Shown: one piece after another, positions 22,516 to 33,735 of the stretch
Layout of the letters: every line of letters begins with the position of its first letter
Position numbering within the stretch: position 1 is the first letter of the stretch
Source of the DNA: Ustulina deusta
Taxonomy: Eukaryota > Ascomycota > Sordariomycetes > Xylariales > Xylariaceae
DNA: 64,000 bases
Direction of reading: 5' to 3'
Assembly: GCA_023159155.1 (NCBI GenBank)
Contig: JAJNNX010000006.1
Location: forward strand, 868,001 to 932,000
Program-made: the position numbers and the translations under genes
Notes under the pieces: model-generated
Told to the model about the DNA's origin: nothing
The model's input: only the letters and a program-made list of their open reading frames with translations
Databases searched by the model: none

Positions 22516-23829
22516 TCACCTCCCGATGAACCCGAAGATTCGACCAAGGCTGCTCCCGCGCTTGCGGCTGAGACTGCCACCGTCCCTTAGCCGCTCTTCG
22601 CGATCCTTCCCGGAAGAACTGGCGTCCAGAGTGGCTGCATTCAGCCCAGCGGCAGCGCGGCGGGCCTTTCGCCCAGCAACGCCTCGCTTCTTCTCGATCG
22701 TGCGCCTCTTGTGTAGGCCCCTGGCAATCCGCCTCGCGAAGCTGGGCTCTTCGTCCGCGTCGGTCTCGGATTCCGAGTCTGAGTCTAGCTCGAACACGGA
22801 GACGAACTGAGGGCGCGTTGGCAATGGCGCCGGCAGTGGCGAGGGGAGAAGTGGCGCCGTTACACCATGATGCGAAACAAAACCGCTGTTGGCGTTGCGA
22901 ACCCGAGCCTTGTCTCGGAGGTTGAATGCCGAAGTGCTAGGTCGGAGGGTCTTGGGGGTGGGCGGTGGAGGATATGCTGGGGAAACTGGGACGGATGCTG
23001 CCGTGTTTGCCGCCGTCGATGATCGCTGCTGTGGTGAGGCCACCTTGTTGTTGTATGGTATGACTGATGGTGCAATGAAGAGGGAATTCATGTTGTGCGT
23101 TGATTTACTGAACTTCAAGCCTGCGCTTGACCTGCTGCCTCTTAGGAATGACGGTCGTGGTGGTGGTGAGGGCGGTTCGAAGCTTAGCGACGAAGTCCGT
23201 GGAGGGTGTGGAGGGTGTGGATGCCTCGGCACACTGACAACTGGTGGTTTAGGGTAGACGGAGTACGTCACGGGGCTCCTCTTCGGCGTAGGTCGTGATG
23301 GTGTAGACAGTAGTGATGTAGACTGTAATGGTGGCGACTGAATCGTAGTACGCGGTGAAGGGGGTTCCTCTGCCCGCGGGTCGTATTCTCTGGTTGCAAT
23401 CTTGATGGTTTCATCATCAGCATCATAAGGCTGGTGGCGTATTGGGTCAACCTTCAAGCAGTCTCTGCTTTGGCTAGGCTGTAGCAGAGGAAGGTAACTT
23501 TCTTGGGACTGACGATATATCGATGATGATTCTACATTATCAGGCCAAAAGCTATCCCATAGCTCTCCCGCTGATGTGTTGTAGATCCCGTCTTCGTCAA
23601 AGGAGAAATCAGAGTCTGAAGCATCTGTCATTCCCGGTACTGAGCCACTTGAAGATCGACTCTCATTCGATTCATGGCGACTTAGTTTAGGATATGAGAA
23701 ATTGGTTCTCAAACTGGGCCGTCTTGACGCCCTATACCCTATTCCTGAAGTCATGTGGGTGGTCATTCTTGGAGCTCCAGATAGAAATTTATCCTGTTGA
23801 TAAGGTGCGAATGTGTTGGAGGATTCCAT
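22516..23829 (-). CDS. Basic, Ser/Pro-rich orphan protein
   Basis: Single exon of 437 residues, starting MESSNTFAPYQQDKF at an ATG whose frame is open throughout. Mostly disordered: Ser/Arg-rich N-terminus, then acidic SDSDFSFDEDGIYNTSAGELW and a long Pro-rich middle. The C-terminal third looks best conserved by composition: FVSVFELDSDSESE, ARRIARGLHKRRTIEKKR, and a Gly/Arg end (GSSLGRIFGFIGR). No catalytic or membrane segment. The charged helical FARRIARGLHKRR segment and the C-terminal GRIFGFIGR could be short binding motifs. I do not recognise the family; the nearest guess is a conserved filamentous-fungal protein of unknown function. Strong third-position GC against AT-richer flanks supports coding. 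Confidence 0.78.
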   Translation of the reverse strand: MESSNTFAPYQQDKFLSGAPRMTTHMTSGIGYRASRRPSLRTNFSYPKLSRHESNESRSSSGSVPGMTDASDSDFSFDEDGIYNTSAGELWDSFWPDNVESSSIYRQSQESYLPLLQPSQSRDCLKVDPIRHQPYDADDETIKIATREYDPRAEEPPSPRTTIQSPPLQSTSLLSTPSRPTPKRSPVTYSVYPKPPVVSVPRHPHPPHPPRTSSLSFEPPSPPPRPSFLRGSRSSAGLKFSKSTHNMNSLFIAPSVIPYNNKVASPQQRSSTAANTAASVPVSPAYPPPPTPKTLRPSTSAFNLRDKARVRNANSGFVSHHGVTAPLLPSPLPAPLPTRPQFVSVFELDSDSESETDADEEPSFARRIARGLHKRRTIEKKRGVAGRKARRAAAGLNAATLDASSSGKDREERLRDGGSLSRKRGSSLGRIFGFIGR

Positions 23830-24859
23830 GATCGAGATATGATAGTCCGAGCAAGTTGATCAAGATAGAGGTCAGAGCCTGAGTCACTCTGATGGGATAT
23901 TGGGGTTTATACGATCGCCCTACAACAACCCTCCCAGGAAACGTTTTGTGCTCAACAAGGCAGCTTAGTACGAAAGAACTGAGAAGCCCTGTTAGTCCTA
24001 TTGATCTTGTTCCTCAAGGGCCGAACAGGGTTAACTGGTAGGAATAGAGAAAGGAGTAAAGGTTGCAAAAGTGGTTCAGAAGGTGATACAAGTCTTCCTT
24101 GCGAGGGGTCAGAGAGGGATGATAAAGTAGCAATAGTGAGGATGCCCCTTCGAGTGGCACATGAGTCGAGGGGTGCCTAGTGTTTATGCATATGCAAGCG
24201 CATAAACAGCCAGGGGGATTCCAGTGCAGAGTTATCAACTTTCCAATGGGATGTTCTGTGTGAGATCTCACATCTTACATTTTCGATCCGATTCGTGCTT
24301 GGCCATCGGACGGACTATAACGCCACGGGGTACGGCAACGGAATGGCACCCACCCAAACACTAGACTAGAGGAAGTAAGTTCAGATGCAGTGGAAGCGGA
24401 CAAACGACACCCGAGGAGCTGTCAAATACCGTAGGTATGACATCACAGTGTATTAATCCCTGCTAGTTGTTGGTATGTGTAGGCCAAAAGAAATGCGCAT
24501 ACCTAGGCTAGTCGAGAGCGGAAGGATGATGGTACATCTTTTCTGCTTCTTCTTCCCTCTTCGCGTGGTGACTATCCATTCACCTATGCCGGTAGTTGAA
24601 CCTCATACAGTGAATGCTGTGCCCTAAACAGCAAACAGGGTAAGGGTCTTCGGGAAGATATCTAGTAACACGACGGAAAGAATGTGCCGGGAAATCGATT
24701 TCTGGTCCCCCATTCCAGCCACGCGCGATACAGCTCGGGCCTGTTTGAGCTAGTAGAAACCAACTCTTCCAAAATGATCGATCGAAAGGAAGCGTAAAGA
24801 AAAAGGGAGACGCGCAGGAGACACACAGGGAACGGCGCGTTTCCCGCCTTCCGGGCTCT

Positions 24860-24937
24860 TATCGTGGGAGCCCCGGGCTGTCGTTTACAAGGGCTCGAAC
24901 GCCACGATACATCGATCGCTCTAGGACAGCCCGGCTC
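24860..24937. repeat. Nested inverted repeats
   Basis: TATCGTGG (24860-24867) pairs with CCACGATA (24902-24909), and GAGCCCCGGGCTGTC (24868-24882) pairs with GACAGCCCGGCTC (24925-24937) apart from a two-base bulge. The two pairings interleave, so both together would form a pseudoknot-like fold. No gene is near. Confidence 0.5.
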
Positions 24938-27900
24938 TTAGAAGCAAATTAGATGGCCTAGTCGGAGACGATTTGTTGCGCGGCAACTGCTATAGGTAAG
25001 TAAGTACCTATCCCAGCCCACCGACGCGGGACGTGGTGGTTGTTGGTTATTCAAAGTCATGTCTAGTGATGCCTCCGAGACACCCCAGGGCCGCCGGTGT
25101 CACCATATCTACGAAAAGCCTAAGCCTCATATTTATATTACCTACCTACCTAGGCAGAATGGAGCATGTGGTCCCTATCTAGGGGAAGCGAGGTGTGATA
25201 GAGACCCGTTGTGTGCGTGAGTGATCCGGCAGGACGGGTGATCGGCGTTATGTGGCTTTCATAGCTGTCTTAGATGCAGATTCAGGTACCACGGTACGTA
25301 TATCCAAATACCAGCCCTTTGATAGGCCGATTTTCCTACGCTTACTTCGGCAGTGTCCTTGGTTTGCTTTGTGCGTTTGCCTATCTTGATCAATCCGAGG
25401 TTGTTTTGTCGGCTAATTGTAACAATCAGGTCTAAATTGACCCGACTTCGTACCACAAGTTACTAGGTACTACAAAGGACGCTTATATATCCAAGAATGT
25501 TAGAGAAGAGTATCGCGTACTAAGGCATTCGATCGAAGCGCAACTTGGTCGGTGTAGCGTACGAAGATGGCTTGACTTCTTTGCCGGCGGCTTCAGCCCT
25601 GGAGGCTGGGTGAAAATCCTTCGTATGCGCTTCAGTCGTGTTTATCTATATAAAACTAGAAGCTGTCTAGTCCTGCGGGCGCTCAGATGTAGGCATAGTT
25701 GTTTCGGGTCTGCGCCATATCAATTTTCCAGCACTGTGAATACAGTGCTTGTTCACACCACCTGATTAAGTACGAACCGAAACAAGACTCAAGCACTTCT
25801 CGCATCACCTTACGTCCTTTCGTTTCGCAGCACAGTAGTGTCTTTTTTATCCATGGCTTTAGGATAGCCCGACGCTGTTGCTGGGTGAGTTCCCAAGTTG
25901 ATGGCATATTGTCTGTTAGGCAAGATATATGTTGTATTAAAATACTGAGTGCAGGTGAGTAGGTCACTGTCTCGGCCCTGACAAGATAATTACGAAGAAA
26001 TACCGGCCGCTGAGTACCTGAGTAACTACCTGTTACCATTATTTCTTAGGTTGGCACAGCTGATGCCCTCGTGTAGCTCCTCGTCGCACGAAAGGGGAGG
26101 CTGCTGCAACTCACCTAGACCTGGCCTTTGTTGCCATGCATTGTGTGTGGGCAGTGTAAACTTAGCTGTGCCGACAGATTTCCAGACCACAATCCTTCCA
26201 GTATGATTCTGCGGATCGAAGCGATGTTGTAACCAGTATCCCGGGTCTCCCTTGCATAGCTGAGGGACCCAGGGCATATTGTGGCCATATATGTGGTCAG
26301 TTTGTCCTCACGTTCCACGCGGCATAACTTCCAATACCTACTACGTGATACATTCGTAACGTCGGACAAGTAACACAGGAAGACGTAGGGAAGGGGCCGC
26401 ATTCCAGGGCTCCAATCATCGCATCATTGCAGGCTATAGGTAGGATTTTATTCATCATTGTGCAAGTTCTCCGTGGCGCTCGAAGGCATGAAAGAAAGAA
26501 TGTACCACTTAGTGTAGGTAACTAGTAGCTCATTATGCAACACGACGGGAGTCACCCCACAGCATCCCTGTACTGCATTCAAACTGCTTGCCATCATGCC
26601 TGGGGTACCTTAGGTAGCAACACCCGAGAGCGCGATGATATGCCTGTCAAGATGGCTTTCTGCCAAATTGGGTGCATGACTCTTCAATTTTGTTCTGCCA
26701 TTTGTTTTGTACGATGCTGTTACTTGTTTCTTGTTTTGCCATTGAGTTTGTGTGCTCTGGCTTCTGTGCGTTATACCCCCGCCTGTCCGCCTGCTTTCGA
26801 CTTATTCACACGGCCGCCACAGCAAGACAATGATTTATGTACCTGGGTATACACGTACTCAAGGATGTGAAGCTCCGACGCTAGTGTAGACTACCCCTAT
26901 TTGGCAATGTGAGATGTTCCAAGACTGTGGTTGCTGCCCCGCATTGATGCTTGAGCTGAATTTCCGTCTAAGGACATCAAATGGGGAATTGAGGCTTTTC
27001 ATTGGCCAATGGCTTCCTCCTGTGAATGAGAGCTCGAGAGCGCTGCCCAGAGCTCCGGAGCTTCGGCGCTTTGGGGGACGAGCCGTCCCTCAACTAGCAC
27101 TCCATATCAGGCAATCCTAGTCGCCGTGTAAGAAGCGTACTCAGTGTACATGGGGTCCATTGATCACTCTTCACTCTTTCTATTTTCCTTGCAGCTTGCG
27201 TACTAGGTATTCGCTGTGACACGTATTCTGCACGAGTAAGCAATGAAACATATCCGCGGTCATGGTTGGTGTCGTACAATAGTAAATAACTGAGGACTGG
27301 TTTTTGACTGTTGAGGCCTTTACTGTACTGTACTTATAGGTCTCTCAGACATGCATGATGATTCTGAGACTCCAACGGCGGTACCGGATAAGCTCCGACG
27401 ATCTACCGTGCTATTATCTCTTCAATTCAACGTGGAGGTAATAATAGAACTAGCCCAAGCAGCAGATAACAGAATCTAAAAAGTGCAGTATGAATGTGTA
27501 TGTATAGGTTTGCAGATGGCATGCAGAATGATGAATGCATGAGCAAAACTCGCAAAGGGCCTCCGGGGGTATGAGTAGACCCATAAGGCTAAACTATGTA
27601 GGGACTGGGGGCGTCCTGTCGCTGGCCAGGAGTTTGCCAACACATTTTCGTACCCTGAATCCTACGAGCCACTCACGATGTTGCTTGCGCAATCCCATAT
27701 GCACCACGCCATCTTCCTCCCACGATCTTATCTTCTCTCTCAATGAGCCATCTCGCATCTCGAGTCTTCGTCTTATGGACAATAGTATCTTTCAGCCCCC
27801 ACGTCAAGTTTCTAGAAAACTGACAGGATAAATCATGGTGCCTCCTAGTAACCACATCGTGAGACTGGGATATATGTACCAAGCTCGTCAACAGACACCA

Positions 27901-28751
27901 ATTGTAGCAGACCGCCTGTGGAAAATGTAGACGAAGAAACAGCCGCACAACTGAAAAATATATATTACATGGCAGATAATCCATTCGTCAGCTTGTAGGC
28001 CTATATAAGTAGTATCTAGCATCTAACAATTGTGTTGTTGTCATGACGGATGCCGCCTTCAACCACGTCAAGCTCCGTCTTACTACCCAAATTAGTTATC
28101 TATTGGTTGGACTGTAAATAGCGGACAATGCCGATCAATAGATATACCAAATGAACAGAAAATGCAAGACTGAAAGCCCAGATCGGCCAAGCATTAGACT
28201 AATTAAACAAAACAGGTTATGGGAGACGAAGGGAGAAGGAGAGTGAACTTCAAATCGTCAAAAGCCCATACTACGACCTTAGGTACATATGTACTAATAT
28301 AGGTGCCTTTATGATAATCCCGACCTTAAGTAGGTACCTACCTACCTTAATCATGCATGGTGGTTTGCAGTGGGTCGGCGCTCTAAGATTCCAACTGCTG
28401 CACGTCTGCAGCGCATCATCTCTTTGCTGGCCGTCTCTCGTTTCGCAAACCGGAAACCCGACCAAGTTGAAGAAACTTCCTCACATTCACATCCTTCCTT
28501 CTTCCCTTATAACCCAAGCGCAGCGCCCCCAGCAAGTTGTGAGCGGCGGAAACGCCCACGATGTACCACGAATGACACGCCGGAACCAAAGGCTGGATGA
28601 CACGCATCTTCTGGTGCCCGAACTTACATATAGCATCAGACCGCTGGAAGTCTGGCAGCAAGGCTGCTGGGTGTGTGTACCCAGTGGCTGGTCCTGTGGT
28701 GGTGCCTTGGGCAGCATATACACGCCAATAACCCTGCCTCGTCGTAGTGCG

Positions 28752-28769
28752 ATTGTACAGCTGTACAAT
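28752..28769. promoter_or_regulatory. Perfect 18-bp palindrome upstream of the coiled-coil gene
   Basis: ATTGTACAG followed directly by its reverse complement CTGTACAAT. Located about 500 bp before the coiled-coil open frame. A spacerless dyad of this length could be a protein-binding site; no factor is assigned. Confidence 0.4.
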
Positions 28770-28936
28770 TGTACGAACACCTAGTATGAGGCAGGAGATA
28801 GGGAATGGGGAATAGTGTGGTTGGTATTAAGCGTTGAGCGTTGAGCGGCAACGAGCAAACCACTGCAAGTGAGGGTGTGCGGTACAATCCAAGAACAGGA
28901 CACAATACCGGTGCGGCGCAACCAAAATAATTCTAT

Positions 28937-29220
28937 TATTCCTTTTTTTTCTTGTTTCCGTTCTCCCCTTCCTTCTCTCCGGTATTGATTTGGAGTCGCG
29001 ACGCGGTTAGCTGTCGATTGCCAGCGCTCGTCCACGCCTGGCCACACTGCGCCACCGAATATTTTCCAGCTTGTCGCATCCCCAACCTCCTCCCCAGCAG
29101 GCCAGCTATCGTGCCCACCTGTTTCCCCTGCAACCTCGGAAAAGCGTGTCGCTTGCCTTTGGCTGCACCTTTTTTACTCTCAATTCTTCCTTCAGTTTGT
29201 TCAGTTCTGCTCGTCTTGCT
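28937..29220 (+). promoter_or_regulatory. Pyrimidine-rich promoter/leader of the coiled-coil gene
   Basis: A stretch rich in C and T (for example 28940-28980 and 29168-29195), with no ATG from 28808 up to the start of the long open frame. CT-rich tracts around transcription starts are common in ascomycetes. It is treated as promoter plus 5' leader; an intron ending at TTGCTAG (29222) is possible. Confidence 0.4.
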
Positions 29221-29252
29221 AGCAATTACGGGCGGCTCTTGTCAATTTCTCC

Positions 29253-31355
29253 TTGTCGTCGCCATTCCCGGAGCGAGCGCTGCCCACCTTGTCTTCTCCA
29301 GCCTCTAATCAAGCTAGACAGAGCGCAACCGCCAAGTTGACGACAACCACTTCCACCAACCCTTTTCACGACCGTGACGACCTTGACGAACCTTTCCCCA
29401 TAGCTATACCAGACCAGCGCCAGCAGCGCAGCCTTCCATCCAAACCTCCTACACCGCCTTCCCCCCCGGCTGTCGCAAGATCCGCCACACCAGCTTCTTC
29501 TCACCGCCGACTCCGTCGCACTCCCAACTTCTTGGCCACTCCCAGCCCTCGTCCTGAACAGCAACAGAGCCTTCGGTCTCCGAGTCGTGTGATTGTCACT
29601 CTCGGGCCAACCGGGCGCTACGTCCTCGCTGACGAAGCTGCTGGGCGCAAACAACGACCCAGCCCCCCAAAGGCTACCCGACAACTCTCGCAGGGCAATC
29701 TTAGTTCGAGTTCTGTCGCAACTTCAGCGTCATTTAGCCGTCGTGTTACAGACTCCAACCTCGAAACTAGCGAGCCGAAGTCCCATTCTGTTCTTCGCAT
29801 CTCGAAAAAGACCCATAACGCTATCCTATATGCGCTAGAGGCAACGTTGCGTGGTCCTAATACCATCTCTATTGATCCAGTCGAGTGCTATTCGCAAATG
29901 GCGGATTTAATGGGCGGGAGGGGTCCTGTCACCTCCAATGGTAATGGCACACCATCCGTTCGTGCCACCTCCGGACGACCCGCTGTTGGTTCGCCCGCTG
30001 GGATTAGAAGTCCCAAGGTAATCATGCAGCAACGCGCGGCACGCGAGAAAGAGCGCGAGAGAAAACGTGAGGAACAAGCACGGCTACAGCGAGAGGAACA
30101 GGAACAGCTACAACAGGAACAGGAGGCCCGGTTGCAAGAAGCCGAGAGGCAAACGGAGCACAGAGCTCCCGAAAAGGCTGTTGAACGGAGGCCTACCGCT
30201 GCTGGCGCTGGCTCGTCTACCACTGGTGCAGATCCTTCTACCTCACGACAACCGGCCCAGTCGATACCCAATCGTCCAAATGCTGATAATGGAGGCCGCA
30301 CGGCGAGAACGTCGGGCATACCCGCCACCGTTCAGGCGCATGCATCTCAGTCGACGCGCAACGAAATTCCGTTCAGAGCTCCACCACGAACTTCGGTTCC
30401 TCCTTCAGGTCCCTCCGCAACTGGGGCTACGGCAGGCGGACCATCTGGGTCACAGTCGCAACCTGGAGAGTTCACGATGGGACGAGGCAGGAACTCTTTC
30501 CCCCACGCATTCGAGCGCTGGGAGACTCTATCCGCCCACTGGGAGGGACTGACAAGCTTTTGGATTCGTCGATTAGAACAGAATTCTTCAGAGATCCAAG
30601 GAGATCCCATTGCACAACAGTTGGCACGACAAGTGACTGACCTCTCGTCGGCTGGCGCCAATCTATTTCATGCCGTAGTAGAACTCCAGCGATTACGTGC
30701 GTCATCGGAGCGGAAGTTCCAGCGTTGGTTTTTCGAGACCCGCAGCGAGCTCGAACGTAACCAGGAAATGACGGCGATGCTAGAAGCCGCACTTGACGAG
30801 GAGCGAAGAAACAGGACTGATGCTATTCGACAAGCCGTCGAGCAAGAGCAAGGCTCTAAGCTACATAAACAGTTGGCGGAGATGCGTAAGGAGCTTACCA
30901 TCTCGAAGGAGGAGGCCCGCCGTGCTTGGGAAGAACTCGGCCGACGGGAAAAAGATGAGCGGGATCGCCTCAAGTCCCTACAACAAGGTCAGCCTACGCT
31001 CGTTGGAGGCGTGCAGGTGGTTCCGATGAACCAAGGCGTTAGCCGAGGGAACACACAACGTGAGCCTCGCTATGTGCAGCCCGAGATGCCTGAATACACA
31101 CGATCCCATACACCGCGTGCGGCTCGTCCGGAATATACACAGGCACCTGCTGTTCAACCCGTACCCGTCTCCTCCAGTGGACCCAACCCTGCCTTTCAAA
31201 CTCCCTCGTCCGTTCACCACCAGCAAAGCTATGCCTCGGAGGGGGCGATGAGCGAAGGTGAGTACATCCGTGATGCCACGGGGAATTTTGTCCGGGATAC
31301 CCGCGGCCAGAAGATCCCCTATCATATTCCTCCATCGGAAGGATCTGACGTATGA
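29253..31355 (+). CDS. Conserved-looking coiled-coil protein with no obvious AUG
   Basis: The frame is open from 29223 and codes for 700 residues from the TTG at 29253 (following residues SSPFPERALPTLSSPASNQ), ending at TGA 31353-31355. Disordered Pro/Ser-rich sequence is followed near residues 180-225 by a folded-looking block (SVLRISKKTHNAILYALEAT ... SQMADLMGG). A Glu/Arg/Gln helix follows (about 260-305). Next is a second block (FERWETLSAHWEGLTSFWIR ... GANLFHAVVELQRLRASSE), then a long coiled coil to about 580 and a disordered tail. No ATG exists in frame before 29899 (MADLMGG), which would delete both N-terminal regions. Options are UUG initiation, an upstream exon, or a mutated start. 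The same frame continues past the stop (next entry). Function unknown; a scaffold role is only a guess. Confidence 0.72.
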   Translation: MSSPFPERALPTLSSPASNQARQSATAKLTTTTSTNPFHDRDDLDEPFPIAIPDQRQQRSLPSKPPTPPSPPAVARSATPASSHRRLRRTPNFLATPSPRPEQQQSLRSPSRVIVTLGPTGRYVLADEAAGRKQRPSPPKATRQLSQGNLSSSSVATSASFSRRVTDSNLETSEPKSHSVLRISKKTHNAILYALEATLRGPNTISIDPVECYSQMADLMGGRGPVTSNGNGTPSVRATSGRPAVGSPAGIRSPKVIMQQRAAREKERERKREEQARLQREEQEQLQQEQEARLQEAERQTEHRAPEKAVERRPTAAGAGSSTTGADPSTSRQPAQSIPNRPNADNGGRTARTSGIPATVQAHASQSTRNEIPFRAPPRTSVPPSGPSATGATAGGPSGSQSQPGEFTMGRGRNSFPHAFERWETLSAHWEGLTSFWIRRLEQNSSEIQGDPIAQQLARQVTDLSSAGANLFHAVVELQRLRASSERKFQRWFFETRSELERNQEMTAMLEAALDEERRNRTDAIRQAVEQEQGSKLHKQLAEMRKELTISKEEARRAWEELGRREKDERDRLKSLQQGQPTLVGGVQVVPMNQGVSRGNTQREPRYVQPEMPEYTRSHTPRAARPEYTQAPAVQPVPVSSSGPNPAFQTPSSVHHQQSYASEGAMSEGEYIRDATGNFVRDTRGQKIPYHIPPSEGSDV

Positions 31356-31583
31356 CCAGAAGAATTCGAGACACCAGCAACACAGCCCAGTGCCTATCAT
31401 GCGCCCGTCTCCATACCCCAGCAGTCTCAATACTCCTCTGCTCCAGACTATACCGGCAGCGGCTACTCAGCTGTCGGATGGGAGGAAATACCGCAACATC
31501 ATCACCCCACGCGCCTAAGTGATGTCCTCGAGGAAGAGGAAGAACGAAGTCGCACCAGCGCGAGCCAGCGAAGCCGACACTGA
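31356..31583 (+). other. In-frame continuation after the TGA of the coiled-coil gene
   Basis: Directly after the TGA the same frame stays open for 75 codons to a second TGA at 31581-31583. It encodes Gln/Ser/Pro/Glu-rich sequence (begins PEEFETPATQPSAYHAPVSI, ends SASQRSRH) of the same character as the upstream tail. Three explanations are possible: stop-codon readthrough; a CGA-to-TGA change (CpG transition) that truncates the protein; or an intron, since the TGA lies inside a donor-like GTATGA at 31350. Candidate acceptors at 31385 and 31421 would remove 36 or 72 nt and keep frame. No branch site is evident for the intron option. Confidence 0.6.
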
Positions 31584-32671
31584 TAACTCGCTATGGCAAA
31601 GGAGTTCCCTTTTTCTAAAAACAACCTGCGACTTCGAATTGTGCACAAAAAGACCTACACTTTTCGGAGCCTAGGTTTTGAAGTTTATTGTCAGTACCTG
31701 GATATTTTGTGACATTCTCGATGCCCACCCTCGAGCGACTTCTCAAACTATACGGTGTCCGGTTCCTCAGCATATTGGAGTTCTTATCGGGACGTGTTTC
31801 TGCTTAATCCATCCTACTCAAACGGGACGGTGCAAAAGGCGTACTGAGAGCATGGCGAATGATAGCATTGTGTTTGTTTCGAGTTCTTTCGATGTCAGCC
31901 TAGCCACCAATTTACTTGGAGATGAGCTAGTGACATATCAACACAGCGAGCTTAACGGCGAGCACGAGGTTGCATTCGCAAAGAATTAGACTGCATCGCG
32001 CGTCTTTTGTTCTTTCCTTTCCTTTTTTTCTTTTTTTTTTCGTCTCTTCCTGACTGCGACAAAGCCGGGACAAGAAGAGAGTGGATTAGTCTCTCGAAGA
32101 GGGGTAACGTTGTTTGGACCCTGGGTTTGAGAAGGCACTTTGTGGGAAATGGATAATCTTAGGAGAAAAGGATATCGCCGGCACAGAGCGAGTCCCATGT
32201 GGTCTCGTATGAGGTGGCAAAGTGTATTTGTAGTGATAATAACCTGCCAGAGCTGGCAGGAGAGCCAACCAACTACCATGGAACCATTGCGCTGAAATTG
32301 ACCTCATTCCTGACCGTAGGATGGCATGCCCATCAGGCTTCCTAGGTAACCTTTCACAAGCAGACACAAGTTTCACCACAGCTCTGTCTACGCGAACTAT
32401 GCGTACATGCGTTCCGATTCATTCCAAAGTCAGCTGCCATAGCACCAGGGGGCAGCACTGGCGCATTGGTACGTCATTGGCGCTCCATGGCTGTAATAGG
32501 AAGCTAAACCGTGCTCGAATTACTTATCTAATCTTGTCGGCCTTAGCGCCTAGCAAAAAGCGGGGCGGTAACAGCTGTTGCTGCGATGGGACAAGAGGCA
32601 TCTGAACCGCTTCTAAGCTTAAGCTTCAACGTCTTGCAACCGACAGCATTAAACCCAATTGGGGCCTGACG
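31584..32671. other. Intergenic, coiled-coil gene to SCO1
   Basis: About 1.1 kb holding the 3' end of one + strand gene and the promoter of the next. A strong pyrimidine tract lies at 32010-32043. Short frames on both strands have no recognisable content. Confidence 0.4.
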
Positions 32672-33735
32672 ATGTCGCACTCAGTAGCACCGTCGAGATC
32701 GCTTCTGCGATCTCTATCACAAGCCCAACCGCACATCCGGACATGCCAGCGCCTGCTTTTCTCGACACGACATGCCTCTTCCTCTTCTCCGACAGTGCCT
32801 ACAACAACTGACATGTCCACGCTCATAACGGCCACAGCTCGAAGCGCGCGGTTTACTTCCTCCCAGCATGGGTCCTCCTCTTCTGTCGCCGGCCGAAATC
32901 AGCAGCGTCGCTTCAAAGCGAAGACCGTCGAAGAGGCACGCAGTCGATATCGGACGGGACCGTTCTCGTGGAAAGCCGGTGTACTGTTTGTGCTAGCCGG
33001 CTGTGGCCTCGTGTGGTATTTTGAATCAGAGAAGAAGCGCATGCAGAGGCGGCGCATCGCAGAGGCAACCAAAGGCGTCGGCAAACCGAAGGTCGGCGGA
33101 GCTTTCAACCTTGTAGACCATGAGGGGAGGCCGTTTTCCAGCGCCGCTTTGAAAGGACGGTACTCTTTAGTGAGTTCTTACCTTTTTCATTTCTAAGTCC
33201 GAGAGCAGATCTATGGGCAGGGGGACAAGGGGATATTGCAGTGCTCGATATTATGCGAGAGAAAGATATCATTATCACAAAGCACAGGCAGATGCTGATT
33301 TGTGCATTGGGATTACAGGTTTATTTCGGCTTTACACACTGTCCCGATATCTGCCCCGAAGAGCTCGATAAGATGGCACAAATGTTTGATCTCGTCGAGG
33401 CGAAAGTACCCGGTGCCGTGGCGCCTGTCTTCATTACCTGCGATCCGGCACGCGATGACCCCAAAGTCCTAAAGACATATCTCGCCGAGTTTCATCCCAA
33501 ATTGATTGGCCTAACCGGCACCTATGAAGAGATCAAGGACGTCTGCAAGGCGTATCGTGTCTACTTCAGCACACCTAAAGATGTGAAGCCAGGCCAGGAC
33601 TATCTAGTCGACCACAGTATTTACTTCTACCTGATGGATCCTGAAGGTGACTTCGTTGAGGCGCTGGGGAGACAGCATAGCCCCCAGCAGGCTGCCAGTG
33701 TGATCCTAGAGCACGTTAAGGACTGGAAGAAATAG
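32672..33735 (+). CDS. sco1: Sco1/SenC copper chaperone for cytochrome c oxidase
   Basis: Exons 32672..33169 and 33319..33735 give 304 residues; the 149-nt intron is GTGAGT to TTACAG and joins ...GRYSL to VYFGFTHCP. The N-terminus is basic and Ser/Arg-rich, a mitochondrial presequence. One membrane segment (about 101-117, KAGVLFVLAGCGLVWYF) anchors the protein in the inner membrane. The thioredoxin-like domain carries the copper ligands Cys174 and Cys178 in THCPDICPEE, and the third ligand His265 in YLVDHSIYFYL. Sco1 passes copper to the CuA site of Cox2 during complex IV assembly. All key residues are present and the length is normal for fungi. The next gene also encodes a mitochondrial-type protein, but they are separate + strand units 618 bp apart. 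Confidence 0.96.

Larger units (their letters stand above)
23830..29252. other. Gene-poor divergent intergenic region
   Basis: About 5.4 kb between the 5' ends of the orphan (-) and the coiled-coil gene (+). No frame here has recognisable protein content. Noted structures: an inverted-repeat cluster at 24860-24937, GTAGGTA-type words near 24995, 25141 and 28330, and an 18-bp palindrome at 28752-28769. The last 320 bp is a pyrimidine-rich leader. A minus-strand frame at 25683-26039 was considered and set aside. Confidence 0.4.

Noticed and set aside
25683..26039. A 118-codon minus-strand frame with a helical basic middle
   Set aside because: Starts with ATG but has no recognisable motif, no coding bias and no splice partners.
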